Assembly: GCA_903882935.1 (NCBI GenBank)
Contig: CAIRZB010000100.1
Span: 124,001 to 188,000, forward strand
Length of the DNA stretch: 64,000 bases
Direction of reading: 5' to 3'
Origin: an uncultured Parafilimonas sp.
Lineage (GTDB): Bacteria; Bacteroidota; Bacteroidia; Chitinophagales; Chitinophagaceae
Shown here: positions 9,025-18,269 of the stretch, in pieces
Position numbering within the stretch: position 1 is the first letter of the stretch
How the letters are laid out: every line of letters starts with the position of its first letter
Made by a program: the position numbers and the translations under genes
The notes under the pieces: model-generated
Told to the model about the DNA's origin: nothing
What the model saw: only the letters and a program-made list of their open reading frames with translations
Database searches by the model: none

Positions 9025-9636
9025 ATGGAAACCATTGAAATAAACCAAGCCGCCAAAATACTTAATGTAAAACAAGCCATGCTGGACGGATCGGTTTTCA
9101 ACGACATATCTTTCAAGAATGTGAAAATCACGAACGCCAATATGAGCGACCTGGAGATTGAAGGCGCGCAACTGGGGGGTGCCTACATACACAATATAGG
9201 CATGCCGCCACAAGGCCACCCCTTGTTTGACCCTGAAAAAAAGCAACTGCCCCTGCGTTTTGAAGATTGCAATTTACAAGGCACCCACATAACCAATTGC
9301 AACCTAAGCGGCTCTGTTTTTGACGACATTTCTTTTAAAAACGTAAAAATTACCAATGCCAACATGAGCGGCATGGAGATTGAAGGCGCGCAACTTGGCG
9401 GTGCGTATATACACAACATAGGCATGCCGCCACAAGGCCACCTTACGCATAACCCCGATGCGATACAACGACCGCTGCGGTTTGAAGATTGCAACTTAAC
9501 CGGCAGCACCATAACTGACTGCAACTTAAGTGGCGTAATAATAGCAGACTGCAATATACAGGGTATGAAAATAAACGGTATTTTGGTGGAAGATTTACTA
9601 AAGGTATATGCCAGTAATTTGAATGTGCAGCAATAA
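9025..9636 (+). CDS. Pentapeptide-repeat-like protein with a 74-residue tandem duplication
   Basis: A 203-residue soluble protein built of right-handed beta-helix-like strands with A(D/N)LXX-type repeats (for example FEDCNLQGTHITNCNLSG). Two copies of a 74-residue module are visible: GSVFNDISFKNVKITNANMS at residues 22-41 returns almost unchanged at residues 96-115, including the unusual insert AYIHNIGMPPQGH. No signal peptide. Function unknown; pentapeptide folds often act as protein scaffolds or DNA mimics, which cannot be inferred here. It begins 55 bases from the truncated flavin-binding gene on the other strand. Confidence 0.8.
   Translation: METIEINQAAKILNVKQAMLDGSVFNDISFKNVKITNANMSDLEIEGAQLGGAYIHNIGMPPQGHPLFDPEKKQLPLRFEDCNLQGTHITNCNLSGSVFDDISFKNVKITNANMSGMEIEGAQLGGAYIHNIGMPPQGHLTHNPDAIQRPLRFEDCNLTGSTITDCNLSGVIIADCNIQGMKINGILVEDLLKVYASNLNVQQ
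9094..9540 (+). repeat. Direct tandem duplication, period 222 bp, inside the pentapeptide gene
   Basis: The 9088-9300 segment recurs at about 9310-9522. Protein identity is near complete over the first 45 residues of each copy, while third codon positions differ (for example AAGAATGTGAAAATC against AAAAACGTAAAAATT). The duplication is therefore not recent, or has been kept by protein-level selection. Confidence 0.8.
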
Positions 9637-9752
9637 AAATTGACAAAACTAGTGCCTCGGATTTTACCCCTATATTAGAATACCCTTAAACAACGCTTAA
9701 GAAATGCGCAAAAACTGATTAAAATGGTAATTTTAGGGCTAATCTAATTTCC

Positions 9753-12299
9753 ATGAAGAAATTTTTTTTGTGCTTGTTGGTGTTTTCATGTTTTTATTGT
9801 TCAGCCCAAACGGATACCCTGATACATGGCAAGATACCCATTGATGCTTCGCGCTGGTACCAATTAAACAATGTTAGCAATGGCTTGCAGCAATTATTTG
9901 ACGGAGACCTATATACCCGCCCAAGCACGGGCTGGGGTAAAATATTAGCCAATTACGACTCCTATTACCCCTTCCCCGAGGGGATGGACGTAACCATTGA
10001 CAGTATCAGGATGTTTGATTGGGAGGGCACCATTGATGCCTACCCGGTTAATTTTTACGCCATTACTGATACCACCTGGCAGCGGCACCACATTGCCACA
10101 TTCACGGGCGACCGGTACAACGGCTGGGACGGCCCTAACCCCGCCATGCCAGACAGTTTTGCATTAGACACACCTGCCCGGCACGTGCGTTACTTGGTAT
10201 TAAATGCCTGGTACGAATACCCCACCGAAGTGGAGTTTTACGGATCCTACAAAGCGGCTTCCGCACCTTCTGCCGCTGCAAAAACATATGCGCCACTGAA
10301 GAATTTTTTTGGGGCAAACGGGTTTGAATGGTATTTTGAAAACCCATCGAACCCCATGGTGATTGACACAGCCAGGATGCACGCAGCAGAAAGTTTTACT
10401 GGGTTAAGGCACTACATGGATTGGCAAAAGCCAGAATCCATCGAAGGCAAATACACTTATAGCCCCGTGCATAGCGGCGGCTGGAATTATGATACGCTGT
10501 ATGCGGCCTGCAAAACACAAGGCATAACCGTACTGGCATGCCTAAAAACATTGCCCGACTGGATGCAAGCTTCTTACCCAGCCAACATGCAGGATGCTGA
10601 AAATGTACCGGTGCGTTATAATAAAGACTTTTCCGACCCCGCGTCATATGTTGAACAAGCCACTGTAGCTTTCCAATATGCCGCAAGGTATGGCAGCAAC
10701 ACACAGGTAACACCTTCGTTGGTTACCGTTGACCCCAGCCAGCGTTGGACCAATGATGAAATTAACGTTGTAAAAATTGGCCTTGGCTTGGTAAAATATA
10801 TTGAATGCGACAACGAACGCGATAAATGGTGGAAAGGCCGCAAGGCTTACCAAACCGGTCGCGAATATGCTGCTAACCTTTCTGCTTTTTATGATGGTGA
10901 TATGGGCAAGCTTGGGGCCGCCGTTGGTGTAAAAACAGCAGACCCGAATATGTTAGTGGTTATGGGGGGCTTGGCATCGGCCAATACAGATTATGTACGG
11001 GGCATGGTTGACTGGTGCAAAGAATTTAGGGGCTATAAGCCAAACGGATCGGTTAACCTTTGCTGGGATGTGATAAACTACCATTTATATGCCAACGATG
11101 CCCGCTACCAACCCAACAACTGGCCGAGTACCGGCGTGGCTCCTGAACTCTCAACTAACGATTCTGTAGCCAATGCGTTTATACAAATGGCGCATCAATA
11201 CGTGGGCGACATGCCGGTTTGGATAACCGAAACTGGTTACGACGTTAACCAAGGCAGCCCAGACAAAGCTATACCCGTGGGTAACCGGAGCGCAATGCAA
11301 ACACAGGGCGACTGGATTTTGAGGACAGCCCTCCAATATGCAAAATCTGGCATGCAGCGGACTTTTTTTTATGAAATGTATGACGATAACCCATGGAACG
11401 GTGGGCCTTATGCCACCAGCGGACTACTAAACGATAACCTTACCCGCAGGCCCGCAGCCGACTTTTTATACCAAACCAACAAGCTTTTTGGCGCATACAA
11501 TTACCAACAAACACTTTACAGCGACCCAGTGGTTGACAAATACACCAACGGCACAAACACGATGTACGCCGTTTGGATACCCGATGAAAAAGGCCGCACT
11601 GCCACCTACAACCTAAACCTCGGCACTGCCGATACCGCACTTGTTTATACCTTGCAAGAAGGAAAAGACAGTATGGCCCTACAAAAAGTTGCCACCACTA
11701 ACGGTTATGTAACGCTTGCTGTAACGGAAACACCTTTGTTTGTAACCCCAAAAAATAGGCCAGACAGTCTATTTGCATTTACTGCGACTGCGGGCGAAAG
11801 TTCAGCCAGCTTGCAGTGGCAGGTATCAGCAGACACCAGCATAAAAAATTATGCGGTTGAGCGGAATACCAACAACGCCAACTTTAAAGAACTAGCCAAA
11901 ATACCATCTGGCAAATATAGAAGCCCTGTTAACACGTACCAATACACAGACCTAAAGCCGGCTATAGGGCTAAACTACTACAGGATTAAGAAAACTGACA
12001 ACCACGCCCATGTGGTATATTCCCAAACTGTTGCCCTGCAATTTGAACAGCCGTTAAAGCTGCAATTGTACCCTAACCCAGCCACGCAAAACGTTACCGT
12101 TTCCGGGTTCCCCCCGGTTAAAGGGCAGGGTGCAGCTTACCTGCAATTGATTAATAGCAACAGCATAACACTGCAAGAAAAGGTATCAAATAGCAGCAGC
12201 TGCACTTTTAATATAAACAGTTTACCAAACGGCACATACAGTATAATTGTAACGGCCAATGGCAAAAGAGTTAGCCTGTCATTTGTAAAAGCAAAATAA
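9753..12299 (+). CDS. Secreted clan GH-A glycoside hydrolase-like protein with type IX secretion C-terminal domain
   Basis: The 848-residue protein has an N-terminal signal peptide (cleavage near YCSAQ), a beta-sandwich-like region (about 30-165), a TIM-barrel catalytic domain (about 180-590) and a small all-beta region before a C-terminal Por sorting domain (KLQLYPNPATQNVTVSG onward). Glu355 in ECDNERD follows an Asn, as the acid/base of clan GH-A does; Glu493 in VWITETGYD is a good nucleophile candidate. Both are at the ends of expected strands 4 and 7. I cannot name the GH family with confidence. The type IX signal implies release or anchoring at the cell surface. It is a single gene with its own terminator. 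Confidence 0.82.
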   Translation: MKKFFLCLLVFSCFYCSAQTDTLIHGKIPIDASRWYQLNNVSNGLQQLFDGDLYTRPSTGWGKILANYDSYYPFPEGMDVTIDSIRMFDWEGTIDAYPVNFYAITDTTWQRHHIATFTGDRYNGWDGPNPAMPDSFALDTPARHVRYLVLNAWYEYPTEVEFYGSYKAASAPSAAAKTYAPLKNFFGANGFEWYFENPSNPMVIDTARMHAAESFTGLRHYMDWQKPESIEGKYTYSPVHSGGWNYDTLYAACKTQGITVLACLKTLPDWMQASYPANMQDAENVPVRYNKDFSDPASYVEQATVAFQYAARYGSNTQVTPSLVTVDPSQRWTNDEINVVKIGLGLVKYIECDNERDKWWKGRKAYQTGREYAANLSAFYDGDMGKLGAAVGVKTADPNMLVVMGGLASANTDYVRGMVDWCKEFRGYKPNGSVNLCWDVINYHLYANDARYQPNNWPSTGVAPELSTNDSVANAFIQMAHQYVGDMPVWITETGYDVNQGSPDKAIPVGNRSAMQTQGDWILRTALQYAKSGMQRTFFYEMYDDNPWNGGPYATSGLLNDNLTRRPAADFLYQTNKLFGAYNYQQTLYSDPVVDKYTNGTNTMYAVWIPDEKGRTATYNLNLGTADTALVYTLQEGKDSMALQKVATTNGYVTLAVTETPLFVTPKNRPDSLFAFTATAGESSASLQWQVSADTSIKNYAVERNTNNANFKELAKIPSGKYRSPVNTYQYTDLKPAIGLNYYRIKKTDNHAHVVYSQTVALQFEQPLKLQLYPNPATQNVTVSGFPPVKGQGAAYLQLINSNSITLQEKVSNSSSCTFNINSLPNGTYSIIVTANGKRVSLSFVKAK

Positions 12300-12320
12300 A
12301 CACCCTTTTTTTGCCAACGG

Positions 12321-12358
12321 AACGGAGGCTGCCCCAAAAAGGCGGCCTTCGTTTTATA
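12321..12358 (+). terminator. Terminator of the glycoside hydrolase gene
   Basis: 13-bp stem with G-U pairs (12321-12333 and 12341-12353), loop CCAAAAA, followed by TTTTAT. It lies 22 bases after the stop. Confidence 0.7.
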
Positions 12359-12520
12359 CCTGCTCAGCCCAAAATGTAACCCGATACATTTCCCCCCCAT
12401 TTTTACGCAATTGCTGGTAAAAAAAGAAAGTTATAGGTGCCATGCAATAAATTTCAGCGTTTATTGGTCTAATACTTATGGGTGGTATTACGCCCTTGGC
12501 AATGCAAAATAGTTATAGGA

Positions 12521-12572
12521 AAAGTTAAATAACCAACTTAGTTTAATGTTTAACTGTTTTATATTTAACTTT
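12521..12572. promoter_or_regulatory. Inverted repeat upstream of the MarR gene, candidate autoregulatory operator
   Basis: AAAGTTAAAT at 12521-12530 is exactly mirrored by ATTTAACTTT at 12563-12572, ending 11 bases before the ATG. Further GTTTAA-like half-sites lie between them (12541-12553). MarR proteins commonly bind palindromes overlapping their own promoter, so autoregulation is a reasonable inference. The sequence is AT-rich, so chance is possible. Confidence 0.4.
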
Positions 12573-12583
12573 ACAATGTATTT

Positions 12584-13093
12584 ATGAAACAGAAAAAAAA
12601 CACATTTACTGAGTTCAGCAGCACTGTACAAAAAGTGCAGATGGCGTTTAAATGTTTTATTAGAAAAAAACTTAAGGAAAACGGTATTGACTTAAGCTTT
12701 GAAATGTTGGAAGTGTTGAAATGCCTTTGGGAAAAAGAAGGCCTAAAACAACAAGATGTAGCAGACTATGTGATGAAAGACAAGGCAAGCCTAACCTTGT
12801 TGATAGACAACCTTACACGCCGAAACTTAGTTAAGCGCACAGAGGACCCTAGTGACAGGCGCAACAACCTGATTATGCTAACAGACCAAGGCCAGGCATT
12901 GAGACTTACCATTCAGCCTTGGATTGATGAAATGTATTGGATTGCCGGGGATGATGTGCCCGAGCAGCTTTTACGGGACGGCATAGTTTTATTTGACAAG
13001 ATTTACGGGAATTTGATGCAGCTGGGTACAAGGTGCTTGGGCGAAACAACGCCAAAGGAAGGCATTAACAAAAATTTACAGTTGGCACAATAA
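12584..13093 (+). CDS. MarR family transcriptional regulator
   Basis: A 169-residue winged-helix dimeric repressor type. The DNA-binding segment is clear: FEMLEVLKCLWEKEGLKQ, then QQDVADYVMKDKASLTLLI as the recognition region, then the wing NLVKRTEDPSDRRNNLIMLT with the family-typical DxRR. Flanking helices would form the dimer interface. The ligand is unknown. The DUF3108 gene follows 48 bases downstream on the same strand and may be co-transcribed; no transporter or enzyme target sits next to it. Confidence 0.9.
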   Translation: MKQKKNTFTEFSSTVQKVQMAFKCFIRKKLKENGIDLSFEMLEVLKCLWEKEGLKQQDVADYVMKDKASLTLLIDNLTRRNLVKRTEDPSDRRNNLIMLTDQGQALRLTIQPWIDEMYWIAGDDVPEQLLRDGIVLFDKIYGNLMQLGTRCLGETTPKEGINKNLQLAQ

Positions 13094-13141
13094 TAATAGG
13101 TGCCAATCGTCAATCTATATAATACAAGAAAAACTAAGGAT

Positions 13142-13909
13142 ATGGGCAGGGTAATAAGTTTTATACTATTGTGCGGCACATTGCTAACGGCAAAGGCGCA
13201 GGAGCCCCCGTTTAAACATGGGGAAAAAATTACCTACACCGTATTTTATAACGTAATTGGCATTTATATAAATGCAGGCAACGCAACATTTACCACATCG
13301 GTGGAACAATACAACAACAATAACGTGTTTCACGTGGTGGGCGAGGGTGCCACAAATTCAAAATACGACTGGATATTTAAGGTTAGGGATAGGTATGAAA
13401 GCTATTTTAACACTACCGACCTACAGTCAGTAAAGTTTATACGCAACATCAACGAGGGCAGCTTTAAAATGCACGAGGAGGTTTCTTTTAACCAACAAAC
13501 CAACACCGCCGTTACTTCCGCGGGGGTGTACAAGGTACCTTCAAAAATACAGGATGTAATAAATGCCATCTATTATGCGCGAAACTTTGACTACAACACC
13601 TTTAAGCCCGGCGACAAGTTTAATTTCAGCATGTTTCTGGATAACAAGGTGTACAATCTTTATGTAAAATATATTGGCAAAGAAGTAATTAAAACAAGGT
13701 ACGGCCGCTACAACGCCATAAAACTTAGCCCGCAGTTGATAACCGGTACTATTTTTAAGGATGATGACAAGATGACCATGTGGGTAACAGACGACGCTAA
13801 CCATATACCAGTTCGCGTAGAAAGCCCTATCGCCGTTGGTTCAATCAAAATTGACTTAAAAGAATACCAAAACCTTAAGTTCCCATTGTCAACAATCGCT
13901 AAAAACTGA
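13142..13909 (+). CDS. DUF3108 domain-containing exported protein
   Basis: About 255 residues with a signal peptide ending LLTAKAQE. The start at 13142 (MGRVIS) is chosen over 13100 because it gives a normal signal peptide. The body has the DUF3108 pattern: PFKHGEKITYTVFYNVIGIY, then strand pairs, RYESYFNTTDLQSVKFIRNI and the late MWVTDDANHIPVRVESPIAVGSIKIDL. This fold resembles lipoprotein-carrier-like beta sheets, but the function is not established. It follows the MarR gene and precedes a strong terminator. Confidence 0.8.
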   Translation: MGRVISFILLCGTLLTAKAQEPPFKHGEKITYTVFYNVIGIYINAGNATFTTSVEQYNNNNVFHVVGEGATNSKYDWIFKVRDRYESYFNTTDLQSVKFIRNINEGSFKMHEEVSFNQQTNTAVTSAGVYKVPSKIQDVINAIYYARNFDYNTFKPGDKFNFSMFLDNKVYNLYVKYIGKEVIKTRYGRYNAIKLSPQLITGTIFKDDDKMTMWVTDDANHIPVRVESPIAVGSIKIDLKEYQNLKFPLSTIAKN

Positions 13910-13972
13910 TTTTAGACAAAAAGGTATTCGTCAAACACAGAAAAATTTTTTTATTGGTTGAGGTTTAAATAT

Positions 13973-14006
13973 GCCCGCCTTTTTACAAGGGCGGGCTTTA
14001 TTTTTT
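13973..14006 (+). terminator. Terminator of the DUF3108 gene
   Basis: GCCCGCC (13973-13979) pairs with GGCGGGC (13990-13996), followed by a T-rich run to 14006. Confidence 0.8.
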
Positions 14007-14141
14007 CTTGAATATTGGAGCGTTTCCAAATAGTAAGTTTGACCATTACCCGACAATTAGGCTGTTATATACGCTGCCTTAAGCGGCAATAAAAGCAGCA
14101 AATTACAGTGCATCCGTCCCCACATTCCCGCCAAATAGAAA
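14007..14141. other. Intergenic region between convergent DUF3108 and fusA genes
   Basis: No gene seen. The whole 13910-14274 gap holds two terminators (one per strand) and two heptamer arrays at 14177-14211 and 14239-14273. Confidence 0.5.
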
Positions 14142-14169
14142 AAGCCCCGCTCATTGCTGAACGGGGCTT
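14141..14169 (-). terminator. Terminator of fusA
   Basis: AAGCCCCG (14142-14149) pairs with CGGGGCTT (14162-14169). On the minus strand it is followed by a TTTTT run. It lies about 105 bases past the fusA stop, beyond the heptamer arrays. Confidence 0.7.
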
Positions 14170-14176
14170 GTATTCT

Positions 14177-14273
14177 GTTAGTTGCCAGTTTTAAGTTGGA
14201 GGTTTCCAGTTTTTAAAGAAAATTGATAAACATCCGCCTCAACTGGAAACTATAAACGGGAAACTATAAACTG
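14177..14273. repeat. Inverted pair of degenerate heptamer arrays abutting the fusA stop codon
   Basis: Five 7-bp units ending in GTT (such as GCCAGTT, TCCAGTT) at 14177-14211 are followed by five units of reverse-complement type (such as GAAACTA, TAAACTG) at 14239-14273. The second array ends one base before the fusA stop codon. The two could pair as an imperfect stem with a 27-base centre. Confidence 0.75.
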
Positions 14274-14274
14274 T

Positions 14275-16425
14275 TTAGTCTTCAATCTTCACCTTGCCTT
14301 TGCTCTTGGCTATTACTTCCTCAGCAATGTTGTTAGGTGCTGGGTTGTAATGGCTAAACTCCATGGTTGAGGTGGCACGGCCGCTACTCATACTGCGCAG
14401 CTGTGTTACATAACCAAACATTTCGCTTAATGGCACCTTGGCCTTGATAACCTGTAGGTTGGCACGGCTGTCCATACCTTCCATCATACCACGGCGGCGG
14501 TTAAGGTCACCTGTAACATCACCCATGTATTGGTCAGGTGTTACCACTTCCACTTTCATGATTGGTTCCAGCAATACTGGCTTGGCTTTACGGCCAGCCT
14601 CACGGAAACCACCCTTCGCGCAAAGTTCAAAAGACATGGCATCGGAGTCAACCTGGTGGAAGCTACCGTCAAACACACGTACTTTCATGTTGTCAACAGG
14701 GTAACCCGCCAACACGCCTGTACCCATGGATGTTTTAAAGCCTTTTTCAATAGCCGGCACAAATTCGCGGGGGATAGAACCACCAAACAAATCGTTCACA
14801 AACTGGAAATGCTCTTTGGGGTTTGCTTCCAGCCATTCTGCGTCAGCAGGGCCGAAGTCGAATTGTATGTCGGCAAATTTACCACGGCCACCCGTTTGCT
14901 TCTTCAATATTTCCCTGTGGGTAATTGTATTGTGGAACGCTTCTTTGTAAGCTACCTGCGGGTTACCTTGGTTAACTTCCACCTTAAACTCGCGGCGCAT
15001 ACGGTCAACAATAATTTCCAAGTGCAACTCACCCATGCCCGAAAGGATTGTTTGCCCAGTGTCTTCATCAGTCCTCACACGCAACGTGGGGTCTTCTTCC
15101 ACCAGCTTTGCGATAGCCATACCCATCCTGTCCACATCGGCCTGTGTTTTAGGCTCAACGGCTACTGAGATAACCGGTTCTGGTATGAACATGTTTTCCA
15201 AGGTAATCAGGTGATCTTCATCACACAGCGTATCCCCGGTTTTTATTTCTTTAAAACCAACCGCAGCGGCAATATCACCGGCCTCGATAAAATCGATAGG
15301 GTTCTGCTTGTTGGCAAACATTTTCATAATACGGCTGATACGCTCATTTTTACCGCTGCGCACGTTACGCACGTAAGAACCTGCGTCCAAATGGCCTGAA
15401 TAACACCGGAAGAACGCCAAACGGCCCACAAACGGGTCAGTCATAATCTTAAAGGCCAGTGCTGCGAACGGCTCTTTTGCACTTGGCTGGCGGCTGATGG
15501 TTTCGCCAGTGTCGGGGTCGGTACCCATAATCGCGTCAATATCCAAAGGCGAAGGCAGGTAACGGCATACCGCATCCAATGCTGTTTGTACGCCTTTGTT
15601 TTTAAAAGACGAGCCGCACATCATCGGCACTATGCTAAGGTCTATACATGCCTTGCGGATGGCTTCGTGTACCTCGTCTTCAGAGATGGTGGTTGGGTCG
15701 TCAAAGAATTTTTCCAACAGCTTGTCGTCATATTCTGCAACCGCCTCAATTAGGTTCTGCCTCCAAAATTCGGCTTCTTCCTGCATGTCTTCCGGCACGG
15801 GTATTTCGTCAAAGGTCATCCCTTCTGTTTCCATGTGCCAAACAATACCCTTCATACGTATTAAGTCAACCACGCCTTTAAAATCATCCTCAGCACCAAT
15901 AGGCAACTGCAGGGGTACGGCTTTGGCGGCCAGCATGTCCTTAATCTGTTGCACCACCATTAAAAAATCGGCACCTGAACGGTCCATCTTGTTCACAAAA
16001 CCAATACGCGGTACTTTGTAACGGTTTGCTTGGCGCCAAACAGTTTCGCTCTGGGGCTCCACACCGTCAACGGCGCTAAACAGGGCAATAAGGCCGTCCA
16101 ATACGCGCATACTGCGCTCTACTTCAACGGTAAAGTCAACGTGGCCCGGGGTATCAATGATATTAAAAGAATATTTTTTAGTGTCTGCGGTAACGGTACC
16201 CCTAACGGTAGGAAAATTCCATTGGCAGCTAACGGCCGCAGCGGTAATGGTAATACCCCTTTCTTTTTCCTGTTCCATCCAGTCGGTGGTAGATGCACCG
16301 TCGTGTACTTCCCCAATCCTGTGAATCATACCCGTATAGCGCAAAATACGCTCGGTGGTGGTGGTTTTACCGGCATCAATGTGCGCGGCTATACCAATGT
16401 TGCGTTGAAACTTCAAATCCGCCAT
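14275..16425 (-). CDS. fusA: Translation elongation factor G
   Basis: GTPase that drives ribosomal translocation and, with RRF, ribosome recycling. The 716-residue protein has the G1 motif [15 protein letters not shown], the switch I region [18 protein letters not shown]3 DTPGHVDF and G4 NKMD ([10 protein letters not shown]), followed by domains II-V, with the domain IV segment [15 protein letters not shown]. Slightly longer than the roughly 700 residues typical, through inserts in the G domain. It is transcribed alone rather than in the str operon, as often seen for additional or relocated copies; whether another copy exists cannot be seen here. Heptamer arrays lie on both sides. Confidence 0.97.
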   Translation of the reverse strand: MADLKFQRNIGIAAHIDAGKTTTTERILRYTGMIHRIGEVHDGASTTDWMEQEKERGITITAAAVSCQWNFPTVRGTVTADTKKYSFNIIDTPGHVDFTVEVERSMRVLDGLIALFSAVDGVEPQSETVWRQANRYKVPRIGFVNKMDRSGADFLMVVQQIKDMLAAKAVPLQLPIGAEDDFKGVVDLIRMKGIVWHMETEGMTFDEIPVPEDMQEEAEFWRQNLIEAVAEYDDKLLEKFFDDPTTISEDEVHEAIRKACIDLSIVPMMCGSSFKNKGVQTALDAVCRYLPSPLDIDAIMGTDPDTGETISRQPSAKEPFAALAFKIMTDPFVGRLAFFRCYSGHLDAGSYVRNVRSGKNERISRIMKMFANKQNPIDFIEAGDIAAAVGFKEIKTGDTLCDEDHLITLENMFIPEPVISVAVEPKTQADVDRMGMAIAKLVEEDPTLRVRTDEDTGQTILSGMGELHLEIIVDRMRREFKVEVNQGNPQVAYKEAFHNTITHREILKKQTGGRGKFADIQFDFGPADAEWLEANPKEHFQFVNDLFGGSIPREFVPAIEKGFKTSMGTGVLAGYPVDNMKVRVFDGSFHQVDSDAMSFELCAKGGFREAGRKAKPVLLEPIMKVEVVTPDQYMGDVTGDLNRRRGMMEGMDSRANLQVIKAKVPLSEMFGYVTQLRSMSSGRATSTMEFSHYNPAPNNIAEEVIAKSKGKVKIED

Positions 16426-16912
16426 AAAAAAATTTTGTTTTCGGTTTTATATTGTTGGTTTCCAGTTTCCGGTTCCCAGTCTCCAGTGGCTTAGCGCGTA
16501 TCGGTTGGCAGCAAGTATTACCCTTTACCTTTCCATAAAACATGCACATTACTGAAAACCCTAAACTGACAAATGGAACCCCTTAAAACCCGGTTGTACA
16601 CGGCACACCCCGGATTTTCGAGGCGCAAAGGTAGGGATTTTGGGTATTGGAAAAATTTTGGCTAAGATTAATTTGTTGTGAAGGATTTGCGTGGGATGCT
16701 ACAAAAAAATACATTACACATCTGCTAATGGCTAATCGAGGAAAAATAGTTGAAGGATAAATTTGGGCAAAGCCATTTAGAATATGACCAATAGTAAATA
16801 CCACATACGTTTTTAATTAGGCAGATTTCGCCTTTGGCCGTGAAGAAACAATGCCAATTTTTATTTTACTTTGCCCATCTGCGGTTTGTAAACCAACCCG
16901 CCCAACAAAACC
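16426..16912. other. Intergenic region upstream of fusA
   Basis: Holds the heptamer array at 16456-16490. The remainder, about 420 bases, shows no recognisable gene on either strand. The fusA promoter should lie here. Confidence 0.5.
16456..16490. repeat. Degenerate heptamer array upstream of fusA
   Basis: Five in-phase units (TGGTTTC, CAGTTTC and three variants) starting 31 bases before the fusA start. Its orientation is inverted relative to the array that abuts the fusA stop. Confidence 0.65.
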
Positions 16913-17257
16913 ATGCAAAAATTTCTTACCATACTCTTATTGGTTTTTGGTGAGGCACTGGCCATTTACGCAGAGTTGTATGCTGCCAAAAAGAATATTT
17001 CGGTGTTTGACAAAGTGTTGTTTACCAATATGTTTCTGTTGATGGCACTGGCCGGCGGGGCTTTGATTGCCGGGTATATGGTGGGGTACAAATGCTTCAG
17101 CAATGTTTGGGTGGTGATCGCACTGTCTATTGGTTCTATTGTGGTGATTGAGCCAGTGATAGCCTATCTGCTGTTCAAGGAGCTGCCCACCAAAGGCGCC
17201 ATGATTGGTTTGGTACTTGGCGTGGTGGGTATGTTATCTTCCGCGTTAATAAAATAG
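16913..17257 (+). CDS. Small four-helix membrane protein, EamA/SMR-like
   Basis: 114 residues with four predicted membrane segments: FLTILLLVFGEALAIYAEL, then LLMALAGGALIAGYMVG, VWVVIALSIGSIVVIEPVIA and GAMIGLVLGVVGMLSSAL. The pattern with a conserved Glu and Pro in helix 3 (VIEPVIAYLLFKE) resembles the half-transporter unit of the drug/metabolite transporter superfamily, possibly a homodimer. No neighbour indicates a substrate. Confidence 0.7.
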   Translation: MQKFLTILLLVFGEALAIYAELYAAKKNISVFDKVLFTNMFLLMALAGGALIAGYMVGYKCFSNVWVVIALSIGSIVVIEPVIAYLLFKELPTKGAMIGLVLGVVGMLSSALIK

Positions 17258-17308
17258 CCAAACAGTACCGGTCGGCAACAAATTTTGCATAATTAAAAAA
17301 CCCTTGCA

Positions 17309-18106
17309 CTAAAAACGTATCACAAAATGTTGTTTTTCCTTCTGCTCGGTACGTAAAAAAACAAGGCCGATAAAAAACAGGTCAACTGTTAGGGTAACAC
17401 GCGGGTGGGCTTTTATCTCCGCCCAGGCCTCGTCCATTTCCGCGCTCCAATGTATGTCGTCAAATACCAAAACGGTGCGCTCAACAGATTTTTCCAACAG
17501 TTGGGCAAAATATGCCAAAGTGGGTTGCTTACGGTGGTTGCCATCCACAAAGGCAAAATCAACGGTTGTTGTTTGCCGCAAAAAGGCTGGCAACGTGTCA
17601 TCAAAATTACCCTGCACCATTTTAATATTGTTCAGCCCAAGTGAGGTAAAGTTTTGTTTAGCCAAAGCCGCCACTGCGCTGGCGCCTTCAAAACTGGTTA
17701 CGACAGCATCGGGGTTGGCACTGGCCATATAGGCGGTGGTTATGCCCAGTGAAGTACCGAGTTCAATTATAATATTGGGTTGGAAATAATTTACCAGCCT
17801 AAAAAACAAGGTGCTGAATTTGCGCGGCTTTAATGACGACTTGGCAATGAACGAAACGGCACGCTGCTTTTGCGCCGAAACACGGGAGCCTGCACCAAAG
17901 TCCTCTAAGGTAAGCACTGTATTGTCGGCCATCAGATGCGCGCGAACCTGCTCAATAGCGGTATAGCAATAGTAATGACCGTGATCGTTCAATACCCTGG
18001 TTACCAAATCAAACACAAAAGGGGAATGTATGCCATGCCCTTTGCCATTGGCTGCGGTTAGGTAGTACTGTATATATTTTTTACCCAGTTGAAGTTTTGA
18101 ATACAC
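17309..18106 (-). CDS. Class I SAM-dependent methyltransferase
   Basis: 265 residues, GTG start. Rossmann-type SAM binding begins at IIIELGTSLGITTAYMA (motif I, ExGTxxG), with the acidic loop SFEGASAVAALA and the later motif VDFAFVDGNHRK. This DGNH segment is typical of methyltransferase-24-type O-methyltransferases. The N-terminal 90 residues (YIQYYLTAANGKGHGIHSPF) are a lineage-specific extension common in Bacteroidota homologues. Substrate unknown. Not obviously in an operon. Confidence 0.85.
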   Translation of the reverse strand: MYSKLQLGKKYIQYYLTAANGKGHGIHSPFVFDLVTRVLNDHGHYYCYTAIEQVRAHLMADNTVLTLEDFGAGSRVSAQKQRAVSFIAKSSLKPRKFSTLFFRLVNYFQPNIIIELGTSLGITTAYMASANPDAVVTSFEGASAVAALAKQNFTSLGLNNIKMVQGNFDDTLPAFLRQTTTVDFAFVDGNHRKQPTLAYFAQLLEKSVERTVLVFDDIHWSAEMDEAWAEIKAHPRVTLTVDLFFIGLVFLRTEQKEKQHFVIRF

Positions 18107-18226
18107 GCTTTGTTATTAAGGTTGGATAATTAGTAACAACCAGCTCTACAAGTAAGGGTGCAAAATAGCAAATTAAACGGCTGGGCATTATCCCATTCAA
18201 TATCCTTCAATTTCCGCCTATCAGAC

Positions 18227-18266
18227 CGACTTCCAAACTCTCCGTCTTCCCTCCTTCCCGTCTTCC
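18227..18266. repeat. Octamer array abutting the folA stop codon
   Basis: Five in-phase 8-bp units of the CGTCTTCC type, ending three bases before the folA stop codon. Same placement as the heptamer arrays but with period 8. Confidence 0.6.
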
Positions 18267-18269
18267 TAA

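Noticed and set aside
8971-9246. Upstream extension of the flavin-binding protein remnant
   Set aside because: The frame stays open, but the residues are antisense to the pentapeptide gene and do not resemble the missing N-terminal half.
14530-15168. 212-codon open frame opposite fusA
   Set aside because: Fully antisense to a highly conserved gene; His- and Phe-rich translation typical of a shadow frame.
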